Of a stretch of 11,116 nucleotides of DNA, positions 1 to 6,772 are shown one piece after another. The translations under genes and the position numbers were made by a program. Source of the DNA: Lysobacterales bacterium (GTDB taxonomy: Bacteria; Pseudomonadota; Gammaproteobacteria; Xanthomonadales; Xanthomonadaceae); contig JAATFS010000017.1 in NCBI GenBank assembly GCA_015655035.1, positions 1-11,116 of the forward strand, read 5' to 3'. The notes under the pieces were generated by a model. That model saw nothing but the letters and a program-made list of their open reading frames with translations. It did no database searches and had not been told where the DNA came from. Within the stretch, counting starts at the first letter, position 1, and each line of letters opens with the position of its first letter.

Positions 1-177
1 CAGGCCGAGGCGTATCTGCGCGCACTGCGCCACTTCGACGTGGCGCCGCGCCATACGCTGTTCGTCGATGACTTGTTCGTCAATGTGCGCGGCGCCCGCG
101 CGGCGGGCTTGCAGGCCGACACGGTGATCGACGCGGCATCACTACGGCGGGTGCTCAAGCGTTACCGGTTGGCGTGA
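1..177 (+). CDS. HAD-superfamily hydrolase, C-terminal fragment (partial)
   Basis: The reading frame is open from the first base and ends at TGA 175-177, giving the last 58 residues of a protein that starts outside the window. The fragment carries the HAD motif IV region: FVDD (visible residues 21-24, with the acidic pair D23/D24 that binds Mg2+), then N28, G31 and G36 in the pattern typical of subfamily IA phosphatases (DxxxNxxGAxxAG). The tail after it is the short strand and helix that close the Rossmann-like core. Known family members are phosphatases or dehalogenases using an Asp nucleophile. The nucleophile, cap domain and substrate-defining parts lie outside the window, so the substrate cannot be named; pyrimidine 5'-nucleotidase or YihX-like sugar phosphatase are reasonable guesses. 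It converges on the HIT gene. Confidence 0.8.
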   Translation, partial: QAEAYLRALRHFDVAPRHTLFVDDLFVNVRGARAAGLQADTVIDAASLRRVLKRYRLA

Positions 178-277
178 GCACAATGCCGCGGCCGCGATCG
201 GGCGAGCGCTGTCTCACGCACCGCCGCAGCGCGCCGTGCCTGCCCGCAAGGCCGGCATCTGCCACTGTGGGACACCT

Positions 278-293
278 TCCCGCGCGTGCGGGA
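278..293. terminator. Possible hairpin between convergent genes
   Basis: TCCCGC (278-283), loop GCGT, GCGGGA (288-293) form a perfect 6-bp GC-rich stem in the 142-bp gap between the convergent HAD and HIT genes. Its position suits a shared terminator, but neither side has a T-run, so it is not a canonical intrinsic terminator and may be chance in high-GC DNA. Confidence 0.25.
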
Positions 294-319
294 GAGGTAC
301 AGGCCCAGGAGGAACGGCC

Positions 320-748
320 TTACTCTGCCAATGCCGAGCGCAGTTCATCCGCCAGCGCTTCCAATGCCTGACGCGGCGATGGCGCAGGAGCGCCCGCCGG
401 ATAGATCCGCAGCAGCCCGTCGCCGTGCTCACGCGGCTGGATGTGCAAATGGAAATGCGGCACTTCCTGGCCGCCGGCGGCGTAGTTGGACTGCCACAGA
501 TTCAGCCCGGCGGGCGACCAGCAGCGACGAATCGCAAGCGCCACCCGGTGCGCAACGCGCATCGCGTGGGCTGCGGCATGTTCGTCCAGGTCGCACAGCG
601 TCTCGGCGTGCCGCCGTGGTATCACCAGCACATGCCCGGGCACCGCCTGGCGCAAGTCCAGGAAGGCCAGCACCTGCGAGTCCTGCCACACTATGCTGGC
701 CGGAATACGGCCAGCGGCGATCTCGCAGAACGGGCAGGCGCCATGCAT
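320..748 (-). CDS. HIT-family nucleotide-binding hydrolase
   Basis: A 142-residue protein covering a whole HIT domain. The N-terminus has the CPFC pair (C5, C8) found in zinc-binding bacterial HIT proteins, followed by the typical AAGRIPASIVWQD strand. The histidine triad is HFHLHI at residues 98-103 (H98, H100, H102); H102 should be the nucleotidyl-accepting nucleophile by family rule. Known relatives (HinT type) hydrolyse adenosine phosphoramidates or nucleotidyl conjugates in the cytoplasm; the natural substrate is not readable from sequence. Its ATG (748-746) shares one base with the TGA of the upstream aminotransferase (TGATG), so the two are almost certainly co-transcribed and translationally coupled. 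No clear Shine-Dalgarno precedes it, which fits coupling by re-initiation. The family call is firm and the specific role is open. Confidence 0.93.
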   Translation of the reverse strand: MHGACPFCEIAAGRIPASIVWQDSQVLAFLDLRQAVPGHVLVIPRRHAETLCDLDEHAAAHAMRVAHRVALAIRRCWSPAGLNLWQSNYAAGGQEVPHFHLHIQPREHGDGLLRIYPAGAPAPSPRQALEALADELRSALAE

Positions 749-1980
749 CAGCTGCGGCGGTGGGCCAGATAGCCGACCACGGCCTGGCGCAGCCGGGCCA
801 AGCCGTCAGCCAATTCCGCATCGGTGATGTTGAGCGCCGGCACGAAGCGCAGCACGTCAGGACCGGCCTGCAACGCCAGCAGGCCATGTTCGGCCGCCAC
901 GTCCAGGATCGTGCCAGCGTGGCCGGCATGTTCCGGCGTCAGCACCGCGCCCAGCATCAGGCCGCGGCCACGGATCTGCGAGAACAGATGGAACTCGGCA
1001 TTCAGCGCATCCAGCCCCGCCCGCAGCGCCGCCGCCTGCCGGGTGACGTTGCTGGTGATCTGCGGCGAGGTCAACTTGCGCAGCACCACCCGTGCCACCG
1101 CCGCCGCCAGCGGGTTGCCGCCGAAGGTGGTGCCGTGCGCGCCGTACTGCATGGTGTCGGCGACCTTGGGACCCGCCAACATCGCGCCGATCGGGAAACC
1201 GCCGCCCAGCGCCTTGGCCAGGGTCACGATGTCCGGCGTCACCTGGTCCTGCCAGTGCGCAAAAAGCGTTCCGGTACGGCCCAGGCCACACTGGATCTCG
1301 TCCAGCACCAGCAGCGCGCCGTGGTGGTCGCACAGTTCGCGCACGCGCTGCAGGAAGCCCGGCCGGGCCGGCACCACGCCGCCCTCGCCCTGCACCGGCT
1401 CCAGCATCACGGCGGCCACGTCGCCAGCGGCCATCGCGGCCTCCAGCCCGACCTCGTCGTTGAAGTCCACATAGCGGAACCCGCCGGGTAGCGGCTCGTA
1501 GCCTTCCTGGTACTTCGGCTGCGCGGTGGCGGTGACTGCCGCCAGGGTGCGGCCATGGAAACTGCCACGGAAGGTGACGATGACGCGCTGTTGCGGCGGC
1601 CGGCCCTGGCTGCTGGCCCACTTGCGCACCAGCTTGATCGCCGCTTCGTTGGCCTCGGTGCCCGAATTGCACAGGAACACCTTCTCGGCGAAGCGCGAGG
1701 CTTTCACCAGCTCCTCGGCCAGCCGCAGCGGCGGCTCGCTGTAGAAGATGTTGCTGGTATGCCACAACTTGCCCGCCTGCTCGGTCAGCGCGGCCAGCAG
1801 GTCCGGATCATTGTGGCCAAGGCCGTTCACCGCGATGCCGGCGGACAGGTCCAGGTACTCGCGGCCCTGGTCGTCCCACACGCGCGAGCCCTGGCCTCGC
1901 TCCAACACGACCTGGCGCGGGTGGTAGACCGGCAGGTAGTAGTGGGAAAGGGACAACGGGGAATCGGTCGCGGTGCTCAT
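748..1980 (-). CDS. argD: Acetylornithine/succinylornithine aminotransferase (class III)
   Basis: A 410-residue PLP-dependent class-III aminotransferase, full length for the ArgD/AstC family (about 400). Visible landmarks: SGTEA (106-110) for phosphate binding, FHGRT (141-145), EPVQGEGG (194-201), LDEIQCGLGRTG (226-237) with D227 contacting the PLP ring nitrogen, K256 in TLAKALGGG as the Schiff-base lysine, GTTFGGNP (283-290), and R378 in RFVPAL as the likely substrate-carboxylate arginine. By family knowledge it moves the amino group between N-acetylornithine (or N-succinylornithine) and 2-oxoglutarate, in arginine synthesis or breakdown. Sequence alone does not separate ArgD from AstC/ArgM, so the symbol is a best guess. 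First gene of a two-gene unit with the HIT protein. No good Shine-Dalgarno and no clear ArgR box upstream. Confidence 0.93.
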   Translation of the reverse strand: MSTATDSPLSLSHYYLPVYHPRQVVLERGQGSRVWDDQGREYLDLSAGIAVNGLGHNDPDLLAALTEQAGKLWHTSNIFYSEPPLRLAEELVKASRFAEKVFLCNSGTEANEAAIKLVRKWASSQGRPPQQRVIVTFRGSFHGRTLAAVTATAQPKYQEGYEPLPGGFRYVDFNDEVGLEAAMAAGDVAAVMLEPVQGEGGVVPARPGFLQRVRELCDHHGALLVLDEIQCGLGRTGTLFAHWQDQVTPDIVTLAKALGGGFPIGAMLAGPKVADTMQYGAHGTTFGGNPLAAAVARVVLRKLTSPQITSNVTRQAAALRAGLDALNAEFHLFSQIRGRGLMLGAVLTPEHAGHAGTILDVAAEHGLLALQAGPDVLRFVPALNITDAELADGLARLRQAVVGYLAHRRS

Positions 1981-2097
1981 GGCGGTGGGATCGCTGGCAG
2001 GAAGCGGAAGGAACCTACATTCTCGCGCATTCGGACGCCTGCGGCACTGCCTCCGGAGTCGATTTGGCCACGCGCGACTCCCAGCGCGCGCCGATGC

Positions 2098-2156
2098 GGA
2101 CTGAGCGCCCGATGTAACGCGCCCGCTCGAGGCGACAATGGCCGTGCGCTCAGTCC
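2098..2156. repeat. 11-bp perfect inverted repeat at the 3' end of the SDR gene
   Basis: GGACTGAGCGC (2098-2108) and GCGCTCAGTCC (2146-2156) are exact reverse complements, 37 nt apart. The right arm contains the TGA stop of the dehydrogenase gene (2150-2152, minus strand). There is no T-run on the downstream side, so it is not a standard intrinsic terminator. It could be an mRNA 3'-end stabiliser, part of a factor-dependent terminator, or an operator in the argD leader. Confidence 0.5.
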
Positions 2157-2968
2157 AGGAACAGGTCCGGCAGCAACGGCTGCGAAGGATCCACGGCGTA
2201 GCCGGACAGGTCGGTCACACCGGCACTGGCCAGTACGTCGTCGTCGAGCAGGAAGTTGCCGCTGAAGCCGGCTGCCGGCCGACTGAGGACGGCGTGGGCG
2301 GCATCGGCCAGGATCTCGGGCGTGCGGCAACCCGTGACCTCGACTCCGGGAATCATGTTGATCGCATCGGTGGCGATTATCGTGCGCGGCCACAGTGCAT
2401 TGACCGCTACCCCTTGCGGCCCGAACTCCGCCGCCAGTCCCAGCGTCACGAAACTCATGCCCATCTTGGCCAGCGTGTAACCGGTATGCGGCGCCCACCA
2501 TTTCGGGTCCAGCGACGGCGGCGGCGCCAGCGTGAGGATGTGCGGGTTGGGCGCGAGCAGCAGGTACGGCAGGCAGGCCTGTGCGCACAGGAAGCTGCCG
2601 CGCGCGTTGACTTGCTGCATCAGGTCGAAGCGCTTCATCGGCGTATCCAGCGTGCCGCGCAGCCAGATCGCACTGGCGTTGTTGACCAGGATGTCGATGC
2701 CGCCGAAGGTATCCACGGTCGCCGCCACCGCCGCGCGCACCTGGTCTTCTTCGCGGATATCGCACTGCAATGCCAGGCCATTGCCACCGGCCGCGTTCAC
2801 TGCGGCCGCTGCGCTGTGTATGGTGCCCGGCAGCTTGGGATTGGCCACCGCCGACTTTGCGGCAATCGCGACGTTGGCGCCATCGCGCGCAGCGCGCAGC
2901 GCGATCGCCAGGCCAATGCCGCGCGAGGCGCCGGTGATGAAGAGAGTCTTGCCTGCGAGCGTGGTCAT
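2150..2968 (-). CDS. HSDL2-like short-chain dehydrogenase/reductase
   Basis: A 272-residue Rossmann-fold oxidoreductase of classical SDR size. TGASRGIG (12-19) is the dinucleotide-binding loop, D70 follows the beta3 strand region, NNAS (96-99) is the central motif, N121 is the conserved active-site Asn, and Y164/K168 form the YxxxK catalytic pair. The segment after it, with NALWPRT (190-196), and the C-terminal FLLDDDVL (239-246) resemble the HSDL2 branch (peroxisomal hydroxysteroid-dehydrogenase-like 2 and bacterial relatives). The position where that branch usually has its catalytic Ser (LxxSPP) appears to be Ala148 (TLAPPP); S152 is nearby. The substrate is unknown, probably an acyl or steroid-like alcohol/ketone. 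It stands alone, with 169 bp to argD and 151 bp to the kinase stop. The start is ATG 2968 with only a weak GGCGG upstream. Confidence 0.9.
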   Translation of the reverse strand: MTTLAGKTLFITGASRGIGLAIALRAARDGANVAIAAKSAVANPKLPGTIHSAAAAVNAAGGNGLALQCDIREEDQVRAAVAATVDTFGGIDILVNNASAIWLRGTLDTPMKRFDLMQQVNARGSFLCAQACLPYLLLAPNPHILTLAPPPSLDPKWWAPHTGYTLAKMGMSFVTLGLAAEFGPQGVAVNALWPRTIIATDAINMIPGVEVTGCRTPEILADAAHAVLSRPAAGFSGNFLLDDDVLASAGVTDLSGYAVDPSQPLLPDLFLD

Positions 2969-3047
2969 CGATGTATCCGCCAGTCGTGAGGGTTCGGGAA
3001 GGGGCGCGAGTTTCCCCGGCCTATCGAGGCCCGCCCCGCGTCGCTGA

Positions 3048-3074
3048 ATGATACTGATACAGGGAATCCGTCAG
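3048..3074 (-). promoter_or_regulatory. Possible sigma-70 promoter for the SDR gene
   Basis: On the minus strand CTGACG (3074-3069) and TATCAT (3053-3048) match the -35 and -10 consensus at 4/6 and 5/6, but the 15-bp spacing is short. It would give a leader of about 70 nt before the ATG at 2968. Weak but the best candidate in this gap. Confidence 0.3.
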
Positions 3075-3119
3075 CGGGCGTCGCACCACGGGTCCCAGCG
3101 AAGATTCCCCCGTTGTGCT

Positions 3120-3779
3120 TCATGGCTTGGGCCCCTGCCCTTCATTGTCTTCCCAGTGCAGGATGCGGCGGGTGACGACGCGATACACCGGCTTGCCGGT
3201 GGCGAACCACAGCTCGCGTACCCACGAGTGCCGCTTCAGCAGGCGCTTTTCCACCGGCGTCAGCGCTTCCCGGCAGTACATCCGCTTGTGCTTGAGCAGA
3301 TGGCGCAGATCCTCGCGCGCGAGCAGCCGCATCCAGCGCGAGCGCGGATCGCCGCGCACCGCCAGCTGGAAATCGATCAAACCCGGGCTACCGTCCTCGC
3401 GCACCAGCCAGTTGGCCTCCTTGGCCAAGTCGTTGTGGGCAATGCCATGGCGATGGATGCGCTGCAACAACCGCCGCGCCGCACAGAAGTACGCCAGGTC
3501 GCCACGCGGCGGCCGCTGGTACATTGCCGCGCCGTCCATGAAGCTGCGATCCAGCCAGATGCCATCCCAACGCAGCAGGCGTGGCGTTGCCGGCATGCCA
3601 TCGAGCCGGCGCAGCGCCAGCGCCTCGCGCCGTGCCAGCCACCAGGCCAGGCCGCGCAGCCACCACGGCGAGGCCGTCAGGTCGCGGCGCACGAACTGTA
3701 CTTCGCCCTCGCGCACCAGCAGGATGCGGCCGAAGCTATCGGCCTTGAGCGACTGGACAATGGTTTGCGAGGGGGGCAT
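3120..3779 (-). CDS. Small RIO/Kdo-kinase-like protein
   Basis: A compact protein kinase-like fold of 219 residues. From the chosen start, the catalytic loop is HNDLAKEANWL (115-125; D117 catalytic, N123 Mg2+-binding) and the metal loop is LIDFQ (134-138; D136), the HND/DFQ variant seen in RIO-like and lipopolysaccharide Kdo/heptose-kinase-like families. The N-lobe strand that should hold the ATP-anchoring Lys reads FVRRDL (29-34), with Arg instead. LLAREDLRHLLKHKR follows the metal loop, a stretch I recall from a proteobacterial small-kinase family. The target is unknown: envelope sugar or protein. I chose ATG 3779 because the homologous part (QSLKADSFGR) begins soon after it and a TACAAT hexamer lies 5 nt upstream. 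An in-frame ATG at 3815 would add 12 basic residues that look unlike the family. It is divergent from the DedA fusion gene. Confidence 0.82.
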   Translation of the reverse strand: MPPSQTIVQSLKADSFGRILLVREGEVQFVRRDLTASPWWLRGLAWWLARREALALRRLDGMPATPRLLRWDGIWLDRSFMDGAAMYQRPPRGDLAYFCAARRLLQRIHRHGIAHNDLAKEANWLVREDGSPGLIDFQLAVRGDPRSRWMRLLAREDLRHLLKHKRMYCREALTPVEKRLLKRHSWVRELWFATGKPVYRVVTRRILHWEDNEGQGPKP

Positions 3780-3784
3780 GGCGC

Positions 3785-3790
3785 ATTGTA
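3785..3790 (-). promoter_or_regulatory. -10-like hexamer TACAAT immediately before the kinase start
   Basis: TACAAT on the minus strand ends 5 nt before ATG 3779. Transcription from it would start at or next to the A of the ATG, giving a leaderless message. No Shine-Dalgarno is present and no good -35 is visible 16-18 bp upstream. Confidence 0.4.
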
Positions 3791-4094
3791 AGCGCCAATG
3801 TCGGCGCGACCGCATGCCGCAGGTATGCTTGCCCGATGCCCGATACGTTTCGTCCGCCGCGTGCGGCTCCCCTCATCGCCTGCGCCCCCGTCCCGTCCGA
3901 CTTCGGTGGCGTGCTGCGCGACACGGCGGGCGGATCGCTCCCCGCCCCGGCCAGCCGCTGCATCCACGGTGGCCGCAGGCGTTCCGGATGCGCCGTACCA
4001 CGGTCGGCGCGCGCGCATTAGGTGACTGCGGCTGCATGAACATCCCACCCCTCATCGGCGGTCATGCCTGGGCACGAGGCTGCCTGGCCCCAAG

Positions 4095-4114
4095 CGGCCA
4101 CCTATAATCGGCCG
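4095..4114 (+). promoter_or_regulatory. Consensus -10 TATAAT inside an inverted repeat, before the DedA-PAP2 start
   Basis: A perfect TATAAT (4103-4108) lies exactly 6 nt before ATG 4115, so the predicted transcription start falls on the A of the start codon. There is no Shine-Dalgarno. The -10 is centred in CGGCC (4095-4099)/GGCCG (4110-4114), an inverted repeat that could be an operator or chance. The -35 region (about 4080-4085, CTGCCT) is a poor match. Confidence 0.55.
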
Positions 4115-6205
4115 ATGAACTCCTGGATCGACGCCACGCTGGAGTGGATCGCAACCCACCCCGCGCTGGCGGGCGTGGTGATCTTCGCCATCGCCTTCAG
4201 TGATGCGGTCATCGTTCTCGGCGCGATCGTGCCCGCGCTGCCGCTGCTGTTCGCGGTCGGCGTGCTGATCGGCCTGGGCCAGCTCTCTGGCCCGTACGCG
4301 GTGACCTGCGCCGCGCTGGGCGCCTTCATCGGCGACGCGCTGAGTTTCTGGATCGGGCGGCGCTGGGGCCATCGGCTGCGCGGTTTCTGGCCCTTCCGTA
4401 GTTATCCGCAATTGCTCGACCGGGGCGAAGTGATGTTCCGCCGCAATGCCATCAAGAGCATCCTGGTGGCGCGCTACGTTGGCGCGATCCGTCCGTTCGT
4501 GCCGGCCATCGCCGGCATGCTCGACATGCCGTTCCGCCGCTACCTGACCGCCAGCGGACTGGCCTGCATCTCGTGGGCATTGCTGTTTCTGATACCCGGC
4601 TGGGTGCTGGGCCAGGCCTACGATGCGGTGGCCGCGGTCGCCGGCCGGCTGTTCGTGGTGATCGCACTGATGGCGACGGTGCTGGGTCTGGTCTGGGCAA
4701 TCGTGCTGTACGTGTATCGCTGGTCGGCGATGCATCTGGATGCGCTGTTGACCCGCCTGCTGGCCTGGTCGCGTCGCCATCCGGTACTCGGCAACTGGTC
4801 GCTCAGCGTTTTCGACCCCCGACGCCGCGAGTCGGTGCCGCTGGCAGTGATGGCAGTGATGCTGCTCTTGCTAGGTTGGGGCTGGTTCGCCCTGCTGATG
4901 GTGGTGCTGGCGCACGGCAAGCCGCTGAGCGTGGACCTGGCGGTGCACGACCTGATGCTGGCGTTGCGCAATCCGCTGGCCGACTACCCGATGGCGGCAC
5001 TGGCATCGCTCGGCGACTGGCAGGTGCTGTTGCCGGCGATCGTCGCGGCGATGGGGTATCTGACCTGGCGCCGGCGCTGGATGGCGGTGGTGCACTGGCT
5101 GCTGGCGCTGGCCTTCGGCCTGGCCCTGACCAAGCTGCTGGGGGCCACCGTGCACGTGGTGCGCCCGCCCGCCGCCAGCAGCGGCTTCGGCTTTCCGTCG
5201 GTGGCGGTGACGATGGCCACCATCACCTTCGGCTTCTTTGCCGTGCTGATCGCGCGCGAGCTGCCTGGGCGCAGCCGGGTGTGGCCCTACGTGGTGTGCG
5301 GGGCGATCGCCTCGCTGATTGGCTTTGCCCGGCTCTACCTGGGCGCGCACTGGCTGAGCGACGTGATCGGCGGCATGTTGTTCGGCATTTTCTGGCTGCT
5401 GGTGCTGGGCATCGCCTACCGCCGCCGCTTCAACCGCTCGTTCTGGGTCAAGCCGGTGTCATGGCTGTTCTACGGGACGTTCCTGGCCAGCGCGGTCCTG
5501 CTCGCTCCGCGCCACCTGGAACAAAAACTGGTCAAGTTCGAACCGCCGCCGCCCACACTCTCCGATCTTTCCACCGCCCGTTGGTGGACCGAGCAGTGGC
5601 GGACGCTGCCGGTACGCCGCAACGAGTTCGACGACGACCAGCGCTGGCCGCTGGACGTGCAGTTGGCCGGTCCGCTGGCGCCGCTGCAGCGCCAGCTGGA
5701 GATGCAGGGATGGCGAGCGCAGCCGCAGGCCGGTTGGCAACAGGCGCTGCAACTGCTCGACGTCACCGCCCGGCCGGAGGAAGTGGCGGTACTGCCGGCC
5801 ACGCTGGATACCCGGGTCGAATCCCTGCTGATGGTGCGCGCCGGTGCGCGTGCGGACGAACGGCACGTGCTGCGGCTGTGGCCGGCACCGGCCCAGCTAC
5901 AGCCGGGTAACCGCCCCTTGTGGCTGGGCAGTACCCAGACCCTGCGCTACAGCCGCCACTTCAGCCTGGTCGGGTTATGGCATCCGCTGCGCGGCGTGGA
6001 TCCCGCGCTGACGGCGGTACGCGAATCGCTGGGGGCGCTGCCGCACCGGGTCGAACGCCGTCCCGGTGCGGAAGTGCCGGTGCTGCTGATCGATAGTGGC
6101 GAAGGCGTACCAGCAACCAGGAAGTCCGTTGAATCGACCTGTTCGAGCACCTTGAACGGCATGCCCGTGAACGCCAACGCTACGTCAGGGCATCCACGCC
6201 AGTAG
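4115..6205 (+). CDS. DedA-PAP2-LssY_C fusion membrane protein
   Basis: A 696-residue inner-membrane protein of three parts. Residues 1-200 are a DedA/SNARE-associated domain: FSDAVIVLGAIVPA, the GD pair (73-74) followed by WIGRRWG, and ARYVGAIRPFVPAIAG with R120 and R126. DedA proteins act in polyprenyl-phosphate or phospholipid flipping. Residues 240-435 are a PAP2 domain: K340 and RP 350-351 (spacing 9, where the textbook motif has 6), PSVA 361-364 in place of PSGH, then R406 and H412/D416 of motif 3 in ARLYLGAHWLSD. Residues about 490-660 match my memory of the soluble LssY C-terminal domain. The start at MNSW is preferred over the upstream in-frame ATG (4064) because of the TATAAT just before it and the family-like N-terminus. 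The last 30 or so residues look unconserved and overlap the LON gene end. Likely role: lipid-carrier or phospholipid handling, with doubtful phosphatase activity. Confidence 0.88.
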   Translation: MNSWIDATLEWIATHPALAGVVIFAIAFSDAVIVLGAIVPALPLLFAVGVLIGLGQLSGPYAVTCAALGAFIGDALSFWIGRRWGHRLRGFWPFRSYPQLLDRGEVMFRRNAIKSILVARYVGAIRPFVPAIAGMLDMPFRRYLTASGLACISWALLFLIPGWVLGQAYDAVAAVAGRLFVVIALMATVLGLVWAIVLYVYRWSAMHLDALLTRLLAWSRRHPVLGNWSLSVFDPRRRESVPLAVMAVMLLLLGWGWFALLMVVLAHGKPLSVDLAVHDLMLALRNPLADYPMAALASLGDWQVLLPAIVAAMGYLTWRRRWMAVVHWLLALAFGLALTKLLGATVHVVRPPAASSGFGFPSVAVTMATITFGFFAVLIARELPGRSRVWPYVVCGAIASLIGFARLYLGAHWLSDVIGGMLFGIFWLLVLGIAYRRRFNRSFWVKPVSWLFYGTFLASAVLLAPRHLEQKLVKFEPPPPTLSDLSTARWWTEQWRTLPVRRNEFDDDQRWPLDVQLAGPLAPLQRQLEMQGWRAQPQAGWQQALQLLDVTARPEEVAVLPATLDTRVESLLMVRAGARADERHVLRLWPAPAQLQPGNRPLWLGSTQTLRYSRHFSLVGLWHPLRGVDPALTAVRESLGALPHRVERRPGAEVPVLLIDSGEGVPATRKSVESTCSSTLNGMPVNANATSGHPRQ

Positions 6206-6772
6206 TTGATCCAACCGCTGGTGCGGATCGTCCTGCTGCAATAGCGACAGGCGCTGGCGCTCGGTGAGTGGCAGCAATTCGGCCAGGCGCCAGCCCACCC
6301 AGGCGGCCTGGTCCAGCAACATCGGGCCGGCCGAAGCGAATTCGCCGCCGGCCTGCTCCAGCATCCGTTCCAGTAGCGTGGTCAGCAGTCCGTGCTCGGG
6401 ACGCAGTTCATCGTCGTTGTCCGGTTCGCGCCAGGTCACCTCGCCCACGACCAGGCCGTTGTCGCGGATGCGCGTCTGTTCGACGTGGAAGCGACGCATA
6501 CCGCGCAGCCGCAGCACCAGCACGCCGTCCGCGCCGACATCGAAATCCTCGATCCGCACGCTGGTGCCATAGGCCGCCGGTGTCGCCGGCGCTCCCACCT
6601 CGCCGCCCTCCAGGATCAGGCATACGCCGAAGCTGCCGCCGTTGCGCCCGCATTCGCCCACCAGGTCCAGATAGCGCCGTTCGAACACGCGCAAACCGAT
6701 CGCCGCACCGGGCAGCAGCACGCAGTGCAACGGAAACAGTGGCAACGCGGTGGCGCTGTCTGTGCCCACCAT
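6185..6772 (-). CDS. Stand-alone LON N-terminal (substrate-binding) domain protein
   Basis: A 195-residue cytoplasmic protein made only of the LON substrate-binding domain. PLFPLHCVLLPGA (11-23) followed by LRVFERRYLDLV (27-38) is the hallmark N-terminal beta-barrel signature; IEDF and LRGMRRF (near 74-95) continue the barrel, and the C-terminal third is helical, ending in a proline. There is no AAA+ ATPase and no Ser-Lys protease domain, and the length is usual for such small bacterial LON-domain proteins, so this is not a truncated lon. The function of these proteins is poorly known; peptide or partner binding is inferred. Its ATG (6772-6770) overlaps the TGA of mpl (TGATG), with a TGGAG about 11 nt upstream inside mpl, so it is translated from the mpl message. 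Its 3' end overlaps the convergent DedA fusion gene by 21 bp. Confidence 0.9.
   Translation of the reverse strand: MVGTDSATALPLFPLHCVLLPGAAIGLRVFERRYLDLVGECGRNGGSFGVCLILEGGEVGAPATPAAYGTSVRIEDFDVGADGVLVLRLRGMRRFHVEQTRIRDNGLVVGEVTWREPDNDDELRPEHGLLTTLLERMLEQAGGEFASAGPMLLDQAAWVGWRLAELLPLTERQRLSLLQQDDPHQRLDQLLAWMP

Larger units (their letters stand above)
3780..4114. other. 335-bp divergent intergenic region
   Basis: This lies between the kinase start and the DedA-PAP2 start. It contains the two -10-like elements listed separately and a 61-codon plus-strand frame (3836-4021) preceded by TATGCT, 6 nt, ATG. I do not recognise that frame's product: it is rich in Arg, Pro, Ala and Gly, as chance frames in GC-rich DNA are. 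No tRNA, no clear small-RNA terminator and no transposon end is visible. Confidence 0.6.

Noticed and set aside
286..1491. Long plus-strand frame (401 codons) opposite the HIT and argD genes
   Set aside because: It lies antisense to two well-identified genes, has an Arg/Ala/Gln-rich product with no motif, and long antisense frames are expected in GC-rich DNA.
4573..5910. 445-codon plus-strand frame inside the DedA fusion gene
   Set aside because: It is a +1-shifted reading of the real gene, with Gly/Ala/Arg-rich composition; the DedA and PAP2 motifs are in the other frame.
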